DNA of 64,000 nucleotides from Paracoccaceae bacterium. GTDB taxonomy: Bacteria > Pseudomonadota > Alphaproteobacteria > Rhodobacterales > Rhodobacteraceae. The notes under the pieces were generated by a model. The model ran no database searches and was not told the DNA's origin. It saw nothing but the letters and a program-made list of their open reading frames with translations. The stretch's first letter is position 1. Each line of letters opens with the position of its first letter. The stretch is taken from the NCBI GenBank assembly GCA_003605175.1, contig QWDA01000002.1, forward strand, positions 248,001-312,000, given 5' to 3'. Of this stretch, positions 52,831 through 61,394 are shown one piece after another. The position numbers were made by a program, and so were the translations under genes.

Positions 52831-54264
52831 TCATTCCGCCATCACCCAGGTGTCCTTGACCCCGCCGCCCTGGGACGAGTTCACCACCAGCGAGCCCTCG
52901 GTGAGCGCGACGCGGGTAAGGCCGCCGGGTACCAGTTCGATCATGCCGTCGCCCACGAGGCAGTAGGGGCGCAGGTCCACATGCCGCGGCGCGATGCCCT
53001 CCTTGGTGAAGGTCGGGCAGGTGGAGAGCGCCAGCGTCGGCTGGGCGATGTAGTTGCCGGGGTTTTCGCGGATCTTGTCGGCGAAGGCCGCGATCTGCTC
53101 CTTCGTCGAGCACGGGCCCACCAGCATGCCGTAGCCGCCCGAGCCGTGCACCTCCTTGACGACGAGGTCCTTGAGGTTCGCCAGCACGTATCCGCAATCG
53201 TCCTCCCGGGCGCATTGCCAGGTGGGGACGTTGTTCAGGATCGGTTCCTCGCCGAGATAGAAGCGGATCATCTCGGGCACGAAGGTGTAGATCGCCTTGT
53301 CGTCGGCGACGCCCGCGCCCGGCGCCGAGGCGATGGTGACGCCGCCCGAGCGGTAGACATTCATCAGTCCGGGAATCCCCAGCATCGAATCCGGGCGGAA
53401 GCAGAGCGGGTCGAGGAAGGCGTCGTCGATCCGGCGGTAGATCACGTCGACCCGGCGCGGGCCCTCGGTGGTGCGCATCCAGACGAAATCGCCCTCGACG
53501 AAAAGGTCGGCGGCCTCGACCAGTTCCACGCCCATCATGTCGGCGAGGAAGGAATGCTCGTAATAGGCCGAGTTATAATGCCCCGGCGTCAGGATCACCA
53601 CGCGCGGCTCGTCCTCGCATTTCAGGGGCGCGACCGAGCCCAGGGTGCGACGCAGGAGGCGGGGGTAGTTCTCCACCGGCGCGATCCGGTTCTCGCGGAA
53701 CAGCTGCGGGAACATCCGCATCATGATCTCGCGGTTCTCCAGCATGTAGGAGACGCCCGAGGGGGTGCGGCAATTGTCCTCGAGCACGAAGAACTCGTCG
53801 GGCCCGGTGCGGACGAGGTCGATGCCGACGATATGCGAATAGACATTTCCGGGCGGGCGGAAGCCGGCGACGGCGCGCTCGTAGGCCTCGTTCGAATAGA
53901 CCAGGTGGCCGGGGATCTTGCCGGCGCGGACGATCTCGCCGCGATTGTAGACGTCGCAGAGGAAGGCGTTGAGCGCCCGCGCGCGCTGCTTCACGCCGCG
54001 GTCGAGCTTGCGCCATTCCTCGCCGGAGAAGACGCGGGGGAACATGTCGAAGGGGATCAGCCGGTCGGGGTCGCCGCCCTCGCCATAGACCGCGAAGGTG
54101 ATGCCGATGCGGCGGAACAGCGCCTCGGCCTCGGACTGCTTGAGCGAGCGCAGTTCGAGCGGCATGTCGTTCGACCAGCTCTCGAGGCCCCGGTAGGGCG
54201 GCCTGACGCCGTCGCCCGAGAACATCTCGTTGAAATAGTTCGGTGTATTGCTGTTCCCGGCCAT
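52831..54264 (-). CDS. Circularly permuted type 2 ATP-grasp protein
   Basis: 477 residues. Permuted ATP-grasp (DUF404/DUF407 type): FSGEEWRKLDRGVKQRARAL, FFVLEDNCRTPSGVSYMLEN (part), and in the C-terminal half NLKDLVVKEVHGSGGYGML with the ATP-binding Lys and Gly-rich loop. ATP-grasp ligases of this type are expected to join carboxylates to amines, so with the transglutaminase and alpha-E proteins a peptide-forming and -cleaving system is suspected. First gene of its operon. Confidence 0.9.
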   Translation of the reverse strand: MAGNSNTPNYFNEMFSGDGVRPPYRGLESWSNDMPLELRSLKQSEAEALFRRIGITFAVYGEGGDPDRLIPFDMFPRVFSGEEWRKLDRGVKQRARALNAFLCDVYNRGEIVRAGKIPGHLVYSNEAYERAVAGFRPPGNVYSHIVGIDLVRTGPDEFFVLEDNCRTPSGVSYMLENREIMMRMFPQLFRENRIAPVENYPRLLRRTLGSVAPLKCEDEPRVVILTPGHYNSAYYEHSFLADMMGVELVEAADLFVEGDFVWMRTTEGPRRVDVIYRRIDDAFLDPLCFRPDSMLGIPGLMNVYRSGGVTIASAPGAGVADDKAIYTFVPEMIRFYLGEEPILNNVPTWQCAREDDCGYVLANLKDLVVKEVHGSGGYGMLVGPCSTKEQIAAFADKIRENPGNYIAQPTLALSTCPTFTKEGIAPRHVDLRPYCLVGDGMIELVPGGLTRVALTEGSLVVNSSQGGGVKDTWVMAE

Positions 54265-54404
54265 CTCTCCGACGAAATCAGAAATCTTTCGGACATGGAA
54301 GAGACCGCGTGCAGGTCTTTGCGGGGCGGCGGCGCGGTGGTGCGATTTTGGGCGGTTGGAGAAGTCGGCGTGGGGTAGGCGTGTTCGCGAGGCCGCGTGG
54401 TTGG

Positions 54405-54600
54405 CCCCGCCCGATCAGCGCCGAAGGCGCCGGGCGAGCGCCTGCCCGTGTCACGCCAGAGGCGTGCCTCCGGCACGACCGGGCTGGCGCTGTGGTGACG
54501 TTCCGCGCCGAACGATTGTACGGCGGGGTGGCAGCATAAAGCGCAGACCGCAGCCGTTGCAGCGCCATCCCACGGGCAGGCGCTCGCCCGGCTTGCACTT
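54405..54600 (+). repeat. Dispersed inverted-repeat element, copy C (with internal insert)
   Basis: Arms at 54429-54448 and 54573-54592, identical in sequence to those of copies A and B. The left outer flank CCCCGCCCGATCAGCGCCGA is the same as in copy A. About 25 nt longer than A and B because of an extra GTGTCACGCCAGAGGCGTG and CCTCCGGCACGACC next to the left arm. It occupies most of the 395-nt gap 54265-54659, upstream of the ATP-grasp operon and downstream of the TetR gene, which has no other recognisable gene. Confidence 0.85.
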
Positions 54601-54659
54601 CGGAGTAGCGGAAGTGCGGTTTCATGCTGGGAGCGACCGTTTCCGGGTGGACCCAAACC

Positions 54660-55277
54660 CTATTGATCCGGCGGAATCAGCCCCAGGCCGCGGAGATAGA
54701 TGCCGATCCCGGTTTCCAGCAGATCCTCGGGCGGGAAGGGCGAGCGGGTGCCTGGGGAGCCGCGGGCGAAGAGCTCCACGACGCCGTGGCTCATCGCCCA
54801 GATATGGGCCGAGAACATCTGCGGCGGCGGGCGCTTGTCGGCGGGGATGTGTTCGGAGAGCTGCGCGGCGGCGCGTTGCAGCACCTCCATGGCGCGGCCG
54901 GCCACATGGGCGAGCTCGGGGGTGCGGTTGATCGAGATGCCGCTTTCGAACATCGCCACGTAATGGCCCGGGTATTTCCGCGCGAAGGCGAGATAGGCGC
55001 GGCCGGTGGCCTCGAAGGAGGCGAGGGCGGAGGGCTGGCCGGTCTCGAAGGCGTAGGCGATCAGGTCGGCGAAGATGTCGTAGCCCTGGCGGGCGATCTC
55101 GGCGATGAGGTCCTCGCGGCCGGCGAAATGGCGGTAGACGGCGGCGGGGGTCACGCCGGCCTGTTTCGCCGCCTCCGAGAGGGTGAAGCCGGTCGGGCCC
55201 TTCGCTTCAATCAGGACAAGGGCCGCCTCCACCAGCGCCTCGCGCAGGTTGCCGTGATGGTAGCCGCGTTTAGACAT
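54660..55277 (-). CDS. TetR/AcrR family transcriptional regulator
   Basis: 205 residues. N-terminal helix-turn-helix: [17 protein letters not shown], then [21 protein letters not shown] (part). The RGYHHGNL opening and the C-terminal WHG-type ligand domain ([15 protein letters not shown]) define a common subfamily. It overlaps the end of ppk2 by 8 nt, so it is read from the ppk2 transcript and may respond to a state linked to polyphosphate. Ligand unknown. Confidence 0.9.
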   Translation of the reverse strand: MSKRGYHHGNLREALVEAALVLIEAKGPTGFTLSEAAKQAGVTPAAVYRHFAGREDLIAEIARQGYDIFADLIAYAFETGQPSALASFEATGRAYLAFARKYPGHYVAMFESGISINRTPELAHVAGRAMEVLQRAAAQLSEHIPADKRPPPQMFSAHIWAMSHGVVELFARGSPGTRSPFPPEDLLETGIGIYLRGLGLIPPDQ

Positions 55278-56139
55278 CCGGGGTCCAGAGCTCCGGGCCG
55301 CCGCAGATCTTCCCGTCGGGAGCGCCCATGTCGATCTTGCCGGCATAGTCGACCTGCGCCAGCAGGGTCCGGATCGCCGCGATCCGGGCGCGGTACTTGT
55401 CGTCGGCGCGGATCACCGTCCAGGGCGCGTGGGTCGAATGGGTCCGCCGCAGGGTTTCCTCGATGGCGGCGGAATAGGCCTCCCATTTCTTCAGCCCTTC
55501 CACGTCGATCCAGGAGAGTTTCCACTGCTTCCGCGGGTCCTTCTCGCGGCCGAGGAATCGCCGCAGCTGCTCGGCACGGCCCACGTTGAGCCAGAGCTTG
55601 ATCAGGATCACCCCGTCATCGACCAGCATGTCCTCGAAGCGGGGGACCTGGTGGAAGAACGTCTCGCGGCTCTCGGGGGTGCAGAAGCCGAACACATGCT
55701 CGACCACGCCCCGGTTGTACCAGGAGCGGTCGAACAGCGCGATCTCGCCGGCGGTGGGCAGCTCCTCGATATAGCGCTGGAAATACCATTGCCCGGCCTC
55801 GGTCTCGCTGGGCTTCGAGAGCGCCACGATCCGCGCGACGCGTGGGTTCATGTTGGCGCGCATCCGCTCGATGGCGCCGCCCTTGCCGGCGGCGTCGCGG
55901 CCCTCGAACAGGATGACGACACGCTTGCCGGTCTCCTTCACGTCGTGCTGGAGCTTCACCAGTTCGAGCTGCAGGGGCTCCATTTCGGCCTTGTAGACCT
56001 TCTTCTTCAGCCAGGTCTCGTAGGGGTAGCTGCCCGTGAGGATGTCGTCGTCATCGCCCTTTTCGATCGCCCTGCGGATTGCCTTCGGCGCCTCGTTCTC
56101 GAAGAAGGCGCTGATTTCACCGACAAAAGGCAGGGTCAT
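55270..56139 (-). CDS. ppk2: Polyphosphate kinase 2 (PPK2)
   Basis: Transfers phosphate between polyphosphate and nucleoside di/monophosphates. 289 residues, single PPK2 domain. Walker [10 protein letters not shown] (80-88), Walker B region with DRSWYNR (137-143), and lid RAMEP-like basic helix ([19 protein letters not shown], part). The acidic DDDD stretch and the absence of a second domain fit class I. The window also holds pst/pho genes and olsB, but no direct link in sequence. Confidence 0.92.
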   Translation of the reverse strand: MTLPFVGEISAFFENEAPKAIRRAIEKGDDDDILTGSYPYETWLKKKVYKAEMEPLQLELVKLQHDVKETGKRVVILFEGRDAAGKGGAIERMRANMNPRVARIVALSKPSETEAGQWYFQRYIEELPTAGEIALFDRSWYNRGVVEHVFGFCTPESRETFFHQVPRFEDMLVDDGVILIKLWLNVGRAEQLRRFLGREKDPRKQWKLSWIDVEGLKKWEAYSAAIEETLRRTHSTHAPWTVIRADDKYRARIAAIRTLLAQVDYAGKIDMGAPDGKICGGPELWTPDV

Positions 56140-56195
56140 GGGCTGGTCCTCCGGGTCCGCGGCAACCCTAGGCGGGATTGGGGCGGCGGGGAAGG

Positions 56196-57602
56196 CTACG
56201 CGCCGGTTGCAGGTCGGGAAAGCCGATCCAGCATCCGGCGAAAATAGGGTTCCTCCTGCTGGCGGAGCGCATAGGTACAGACCTTCGCCGCCAGGTCCGG
56301 ATGGCCCTTGCTCAATGCCAAGTTCGCCAGTTCACGCTGAAAACGCGAAAAACCATGCCGCTTTCGCAAGAGATTGTAGAATTCGAGCCTTGAGAGGTCT
56401 CCGAGGATTATCTTCCGCGAGATGTCTCCGAGAACGCCCATCTGCGCCAGCGACGATCCGAGCCTGTGCCCCATCAGCGGGCAACGCCACAGAGCGACAT
56501 TGGCCCCGGTGAACCGGGCTGCATGGGCCGCATCCAGCTCTACATACGGGTCGAACAGGATGTTGACCTGTTGAATGGATCGGCTGGCGGCGGCGGCATC
56601 GCCGAAATCTCCGGTGAAATCGAGCGACCAGGCGCGCTTGTACCGCGTTTCCCATGGCACCAGATCCCGGTTCAGGGTGGATTGCGGGCTGATCGCGAAT
56701 ACGGTCGAATTCGGACAGACGGCGGCATAGGCGGCCGCCGCATAGCCCCCCATCGAGGCGCCGTAGAAGACGACCCTCTCGAATTGCGAAAAGAAGCCGG
56801 CGTCGCGCAATTCCGTGAATCTGTCCACGACATCCTTCGAACGGAACCAGGTCCAGCCGCTGGACATGACTGCGAGCATCGACCAGCCCTGAGCCCTGAT
56901 GAATTCGAAACCCCAGGGCCTTCTGTCATCCCGTTTCGTCATGGCAATGTCGAGATTGTCGAAGGTCACCACCAGGGTGTCTCCACGGGAGATGTGGAGA
57001 AACGAATGCGCGCCGAGATCATCGAAGAACCCGCCATCTCCCATGATCGATCTTGCAACGCTGGACCAATCGCCCGCCGCTTGGTCATTCGGCTCCACCG
57101 AGACGACGACAAGCCCGTTGCTTTCCTTCTCGACCGGAACAACGGTCGCGCAACTGCCATAGGCGTTGAAGAAGGGATAGGCGCCCGAGCCCTTGTGAAT
57201 CTCCGCAATCACCCTGCTTCCGGAATGCAGCAGCACATCGAAGAAACGTTTCGCTTTCCGGACGCCGAAACGAACGCCGTAGCCGTTCAGTGAAAGAACG
57301 ACGTCGCATGCCGAAATCGCGTTCTCTCCGGTGACGAGCTTGATGGCGTCCCGGCCGACGCCGGCGGAAATCAGGTGCTTCAGATACGCATCCGTTTCCG
57401 GCCGCGCAGTATCCACGCGCGCGCCATTCTCATCCAGCCCGATGACGTGGATCACGCAGCCATAGCGCTGATGCAGCCGAATGGCGAATTCGGGGGCCTG
57501 GGCGCCCAGGTCGGCGACATGCCTGACGTCATCGAGATCCAACGACAGAATTGCGTCGTTGACTGTATCGTCGCCGAAACGGGGTGTTATTTCAGTTGCC
57601 AT
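56196..57602 (-). CDS. Fusion: degenerate methyltransferase-fold domain plus alpha/beta-hydrolase-like domain
   Basis: 468 residues. The N-terminal domain (about 25-165) begins [11 protein letters not shown] and [13 protein letters not shown], and contains [11 protein letters not shown] and EIHKGSG. It resembles the C-terminal methyltransferase-like domain of the glycosyltransferase two genes upstream, but the SAM loop is not glycine-rich. The second half (about 195-400) has a nucleophile elbow [11 protein letters not shown] (S283), with D351 and H379 or H360 as possible partners. Helical repeats close the protein. Relatives exist in marine Rhodobacteraceae near surface-polysaccharide genes. 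16-nt overlap with the FkbM gene; codon use is less GC-biased than the neighbours. Confidence 0.65.
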   Translation of the reverse strand: MATEITPRFGDDTVNDAILSLDLDDVRHVADLGAQAPEFAIRLHQRYGCVIHVIGLDENGARVDTARPETDAYLKHLISAGVGRDAIKLVTGENAISACDVVLSLNGYGVRFGVRKAKRFFDVLLHSGSRVIAEIHKGSGAYPFFNAYGSCATVVPVEKESNGLVVVSVEPNDQAAGDWSSVARSIMGDGGFFDDLGAHSFLHISRGDTLVVTFDNLDIAMTKRDDRRPWGFEFIRAQGWSMLAVMSSGWTWFRSKDVVDRFTELRDAGFFSQFERVVFYGASMGGYAAAAYAAVCPNSTVFAISPQSTLNRDLVPWETRYKRAWSLDFTGDFGDAAAASRSIQQVNILFDPYVELDAAHAARFTGANVALWRCPLMGHRLGSSLAQMGVLGDISRKIILGDLSRLEFYNLLRKRHGFSRFQRELANLALSKGHPDLAAKVCTYALRQQEEPYFRRMLDRLSRPATGA

Positions 57603-58276
57603 TTCGGAATCCGCCGGAACAGCACCGATCCACCTCGGCTAACCTGCTGATCGTAGGCGAAACCCCGCTCCGACAGGGCGTCGAAGCAGCGTTTGATGCC
57701 GATCCTCTTGATCTTGCGGGTGTGGATCTCGAGAAAGATCTTGTCGATCCCGGTCAGGTCGGCCGGGGCGAACAGGTGCTCTTCGCCGCCCTCGATGTCC
57801 ACAATCAGCGTATTGGCGCTGAATTCGCGGATCAGGCTGGAGAGTTTCACGCCGGGAACGTCGACAGCCGAAACATAGGGACTTTCGCCGTCGAGGGATG
57901 ATGACCAGAATTGCTCCCGGACGTAGAATCTTTTCGTGCCTTCCTCTTCATTGTCATTGAGTGCGACACAATTGCGCACGGTGGCCTGGCTGGTGCCGTT
58001 GAGCGCGTGCACGACCTTGATGAATTCGCAAAGATTTGGATCGGCCTCGACGCAAACCACCGTCTGGACGCCAAGCCTGGTCATCACGAAGGTGGAAATG
58101 AATCCGATACCGGCGCCAAGCTCGATCACCCTGTCGGTGCTCTCGATGAACTTCGAAGTGCCTTCGACCTCTTCCAGCTCGTACCTGTCGCCGCGAATGG
58201 ATTTCGCGATCTTCTCGGTGATGATCGCCGGATCGAATGGAATTTGAACTCCGTGGGTTACCAGCGTTTCACTCAT
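57587..58276 (-). CDS. FkbM family methyltransferase
   Basis: 229 residues from ATG 58276. SAM-binding motif VIELGAGIGF (50-59), acidic post-I residue in VVCVEADPN, and the FkbM signature LIVDIEGGEEHLF. FkbM enzymes O-methylate sugars or small molecules. It overlaps the upstream glycosyltransferase gene by 4 nt and the downstream fusion gene by 16 nt, so it is the centre of a tight three-gene unit. The longer upstream frame lies antisense-like over the glycosyltransferase gene and is rejected. Confidence 0.85.
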   Translation of the reverse strand: MSETLVTHGVQIPFDPAIITEKIAKSIRGDRYELEEVEGTSKFIESTDRVIELGAGIGFISTFVMTRLGVQTVVCVEADPNLCEFIKVVHALNGTSQATVRNCVALNDNEEEGTKRFYVREQFWSSSLDGESPYVSAVDVPGVKLSSLIREFSANTLIVDIEGGEEHLFAPADLTGIDKIFLEIHTRKIKRIGIKRCFDALSERGFAYDQQVSRGGSVLFRRIPKWQLK

Positions 58277-59841
58277 TGCTTCGCCTGCTTTCGCGTCAGA
58301 ACCGTCGAGTACTTTTCGTGTTTCGCCAGCACCTGCACCTCGCCGAATTCCTTCATCTGCGCAATGCCGCCCGAGCCCTTGCGAATATCCAGAACGATGC
58401 CGCCCCGGTCGCTGATCTGATCGTGGAAGAATTCCCTGTAGATCGTCACGGGATAATGGAAACCGCATGATGCGAGGCTGATCGCGAGATCGACCGAGCC
58501 GGCACTGTCGATCTTGGTCACGTTGGGATTGACGATTGTGATTTTCTCCTCGGGAACCCCGTTCTTCACCAGGAATTCACGAGCGGTGTTCAGTGAGGTG
58601 TAGCCGGGATGGCTGGTCTGGAAGCCGAAATGGCGATCCCCGCCCGTTTCGATATCGATCAGCACGATGTCGCAGCCATAGCGACGATAGGCGTGCAGAT
58701 CGGCGAATGCGTAGCCGCAGCCGATATCGGCAAATCGCTCGGGGGAAATCTCGTCGGCGGCATCCCAGAAGATGGCGCATTCGCGCCCGGCGATTTCGTA
58801 GCCGTGTTTCAGGATTCGATCCCGGTTCCGGGCGGCATAGGTCAGGAGCGGCGCATCGTTGCCCGCCATCCAATCCCGGATCATTTCCTGTTCCGTCGCA
58901 ATTTCCGATCGCTGAAGTATCAGGTTCGCGACATCCGCATCGCTGAACACCGAGAAATCCAGATCCGGAGCTTGAGTATCGTTCACGTCTTCCTGGCCTT
59001 TCAGAAGGTGGTGCGTCTTCATGGGGTCGATTCCGTGCCGCTCCAGCAATTCGCGCATCAGGGAGCCTTCGGCGGGCACGCCGTCGTATTTGGCGGCGAT
59101 GTTGCGAAACCGGCGGCCCCAGAAGTGAATCGACAAGGTATCTTCGCGCAGCAGTTTCCTCACCCGATCGGATCTTGCCGGATTGAGCGGAAAACCGGCG
59201 TTCTTGAACGGAATGGGATAGAGCATGTGCGGTGCAAGCGAATGCACGATTTCACCGGTTTCCTTCAGAAACCAGGTAATGGCATTGGGGCCCCATACGC
59301 CCCAGGGCAGCAGCGAGACATGGGTACCTTGCCCGCGCTCTTTCGCAGCACGCAGATTCGCCTGATGCTCCGCGTCATACCATGGCGGGATCGGATATTC
59401 GTCGCTGGTGAACTCCAGCATTGCCGCCAGGGTCATGGAATCCCTGGGAAGCCCGAGCACGCCGTTGTTGACGAGCGGCTTGTCATCGGAAATCCAGCCG
59501 TGGAAATGATTGTCGGTGCGTTTCCAGGGCCGGCAGCAGAATGCATCGGTGTCCGCCCAGACAAAATCGGTTTCCTTCAGCATGTGAAGGCGAAACATGT
59601 CGGCGTGATATGCGGGGCTGCCGGTCTTGGCGTGGGTTATGATGCGGTCGGACGGGAGGATCTCGTTGGCATGCGCGATCTGGACGCCGTCCGGAACGCC
59701 CTTGACCGCGCCATATGTGAACAGGACCACCTTGTGGCCGTGGTCGAGGAACGATTTCAGGCAGAGCTGTTCCAGCCAACTGAGCTCGGCGCCCACCCAC
59801 AGTGAACCGATCGTCGCAAGTGCGGTTGTGCCTGATTGCAT
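58273..59841 (-). CDS. Fusion: GT32-like glycosyltransferase plus methyltransferase domain
   Basis: 522 residues from ATG 59841. N-terminal glycosyltransferase (about 8-290) with DMFRLHMLKETDFVWADTDA, where D97-T-D99 is the metal-binding DxD; DTLSIHFWGR closes the fold, as in capsular/alpha-GlcNAc-type transferases with the TcdB-like fold. Linker about 290-360. The C-terminal domain (about 365-515) has the SAM motif FADIGCGYAF, YGCDIVLIDIE and SLASCGFHYPV, ending in DIRKGSGG. First gene of the cluster. Likely builds and methylates a surface glycan. The 260-nt gap to the divergent sugar dehydrogenase gene holds the promoters and no gene. Confidence 0.72.
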   Translation of the reverse strand: MQSGTTALATIGSLWVGAELSWLEQLCLKSFLDHGHKVVLFTYGAVKGVPDGVQIAHANEILPSDRIITHAKTGSPAYHADMFRLHMLKETDFVWADTDAFCCRPWKRTDNHFHGWISDDKPLVNNGVLGLPRDSMTLAAMLEFTSDEYPIPPWYDAEHQANLRAAKERGQGTHVSLLPWGVWGPNAITWFLKETGEIVHSLAPHMLYPIPFKNAGFPLNPARSDRVRKLLREDTLSIHFWGRRFRNIAAKYDGVPAEGSLMRELLERHGIDPMKTHHLLKGQEDVNDTQAPDLDFSVFSDADVANLILQRSEIATEQEMIRDWMAGNDAPLLTYAARNRDRILKHGYEIAGRECAIFWDAADEISPERFADIGCGYAFADLHAYRRYGCDIVLIDIETGGDRHFGFQTSHPGYTSLNTAREFLVKNGVPEEKITIVNPNVTKIDSAGSVDLAISLASCGFHYPVTIYREFFHDQISDRGGIVLDIRKGSGGIAQMKEFGEVQVLAKHEKYSTVLTRKQAKQ

Positions 59842-60101
59842 TGCTGCTCTTCTCGATCCTGCCCGGACATTGCGCAAGCCGGTGCAAGACGTGTCCGTCC
59901 TAGCCTCCTTCACTTAGGTCGGAGTTGGCTCCTCAGGTCAAGCGATCTCCGGTCGGTTGGGGGCTGCGGGGTTTGCGGGCGGGCGCGACATGTGGTGTCA
60001 GGGGGGGCGACGGGGGATCCGTGCGACCGGCTACCGTCCGGGGCCGCGACGGTCTAGGGTCGGGGAGACACTTCCCGAGGATCGCAGGCGCGGAGGCTTT
60101 C

Positions 60102-61394
60102 ATGGATTGGATGGCAAGGGCGACGGCGCTGATCGGCGGCACCGTCGCGTGGGCGCGCCGGATGAACGCCCCGGCGCGTCAGGCGGTGGGGATCTCGCCC
60201 GAGATCCCGGCGGCGAGGACGCAGGGGATCATGACCTTGAAGATGCCCGTGGCGGAGGGATGGAAGGGCGGCCATGTTCCGGCCTGTGCCCCCGGTCTGA
60301 GGGTGAACGCCTTCGCCAGCGGGCTGGACCATCCGCGCTGGATAGAGGTCCTGCCGAACGGTGATGTGCTGGTGGCGGAATCGAAGGAGCAGGCCGGGCC
60401 GCCGAAGACGCTGATGGACCACGCCGCGCAGGCGACGATGCGGGCGGTGAAGGCGATCGGCGACAGCGCGAACCGGGTGTCCTTGTGGCGCGACGCCGAT
60501 GGCGACGGGATGGCGGAGATCCGCGAGGTCTTCGTCGAGAACGAGAACCAGCCGTTCGGCATGGCGGTGGTCGGGGACCGCTTCTACCTGGGCAATACCG
60601 ACGGCATCAAGGTGTTCGACCATACCCCCGGTGAAACCGCGCTCAGGGGCCCCGGGCGCAGGCTGGTGGAGTTCAAGCCGCACGGGCACTGGACCCGCAG
60701 CCTGATCGTTTCGCCGGACGGCGCGAAGATCTATGCGGGCGTGGGTTCGCTCTCCAATATCGGCGATCAAGGCATGGAGGCCGAGGCCGGCCGCGCCGCG
60801 ATCTGGGAGCTCGACGTCAGGACCGAAGAGGCACGGGTATTCGCCTCGGGCCTGCGCAATCCGGTCGGGATGGCCTGGGAACCCGGCACCGGTGCGCTCT
60901 GGACCGTGGTGAACGAGCGTGACGGCTTGGGCGACGAGACGCCGCCCGACTACCTGACCTCGGTGCGGGACGGCGGCTTCTACGGCTGGCCCTATTGCTA
61001 CTGGGACAGGGTCGTGGACGACCGCGTGCCGCAGGATGCCGCGCTGGTCGCGACGGCGCTCACGCCGGATTACGCGCTCGGCGGGCACACGGCCTCGCTC
61101 GGGCTCTGCTGGCTGCCTGAGGGCACCTTGCCGGGCTTCGGCGAGGGCATGGTGATCGGCCAGCACGGGTCGTGGAACCGCTCGAAGCTGAGCGGCTACC
61201 GGGTCGTCTTCGTGCCCTTCGCCAATGGCGCGCCGAGCGGCCCGCCCAGGGATGTGCTGACGGGGTTCCTGTCGGAGGACGAGAAGCTGGCCTATGGCCG
61301 GCCGGTCGGCGTGGCGGTCGGGGCGGACCGGAAATCGCTCCTCGTGGCGGACGATGTCGGCGACGTGATCTGGCGCGTGACCGGCGCGGCCTGA
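60102..61394 (+). CDS. PQQ-dependent sugar dehydrogenase (soluble GDH/sorbosone dehydrogenase-like)
   Basis: 430 residues, six-bladed beta-propeller of the GSDH family. Blocks: ASGLDHPRWIEVLPNGDVLVAE (first part suffices), NQPFGMAVVGD, PHGHWTRSLIVSPDG (with a His-Trp-Thr-Arg element near the PQQ site), FASGLRNPVGMAWEP, GFYGWPYCYWD and HGSWNRSKLSGYRVVFVPF. The N-terminus is hydrophobic but short (about 5-20), so export is possible but unclear. GGAGG lies 5 nt before ATG 60102. Confidence 0.87.
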   Translation: MDWMARATALIGGTVAWARRMNAPARQAVGISPEIPAARTQGIMTLKMPVAEGWKGGHVPACAPGLRVNAFASGLDHPRWIEVLPNGDVLVAESKEQAGPPKTLMDHAAQATMRAVKAIGDSANRVSLWRDADGDGMAEIREVFVENENQPFGMAVVGDRFYLGNTDGIKVFDHTPGETALRGPGRRLVEFKPHGHWTRSLIVSPDGAKIYAGVGSLSNIGDQGMEAEAGRAAIWELDVRTEEARVFASGLRNPVGMAWEPGTGALWTVVNERDGLGDETPPDYLTSVRDGGFYGWPYCYWDRVVDDRVPQDAALVATALTPDYALGGHTASLGLCWLPEGTLPGFGEGMVIGQHGSWNRSKLSGYRVVFVPFANGAPSGPPRDVLTGFLSEDEKLAYGRPVGVAVGADRKSLLVADDVGDVIWRVTGAA

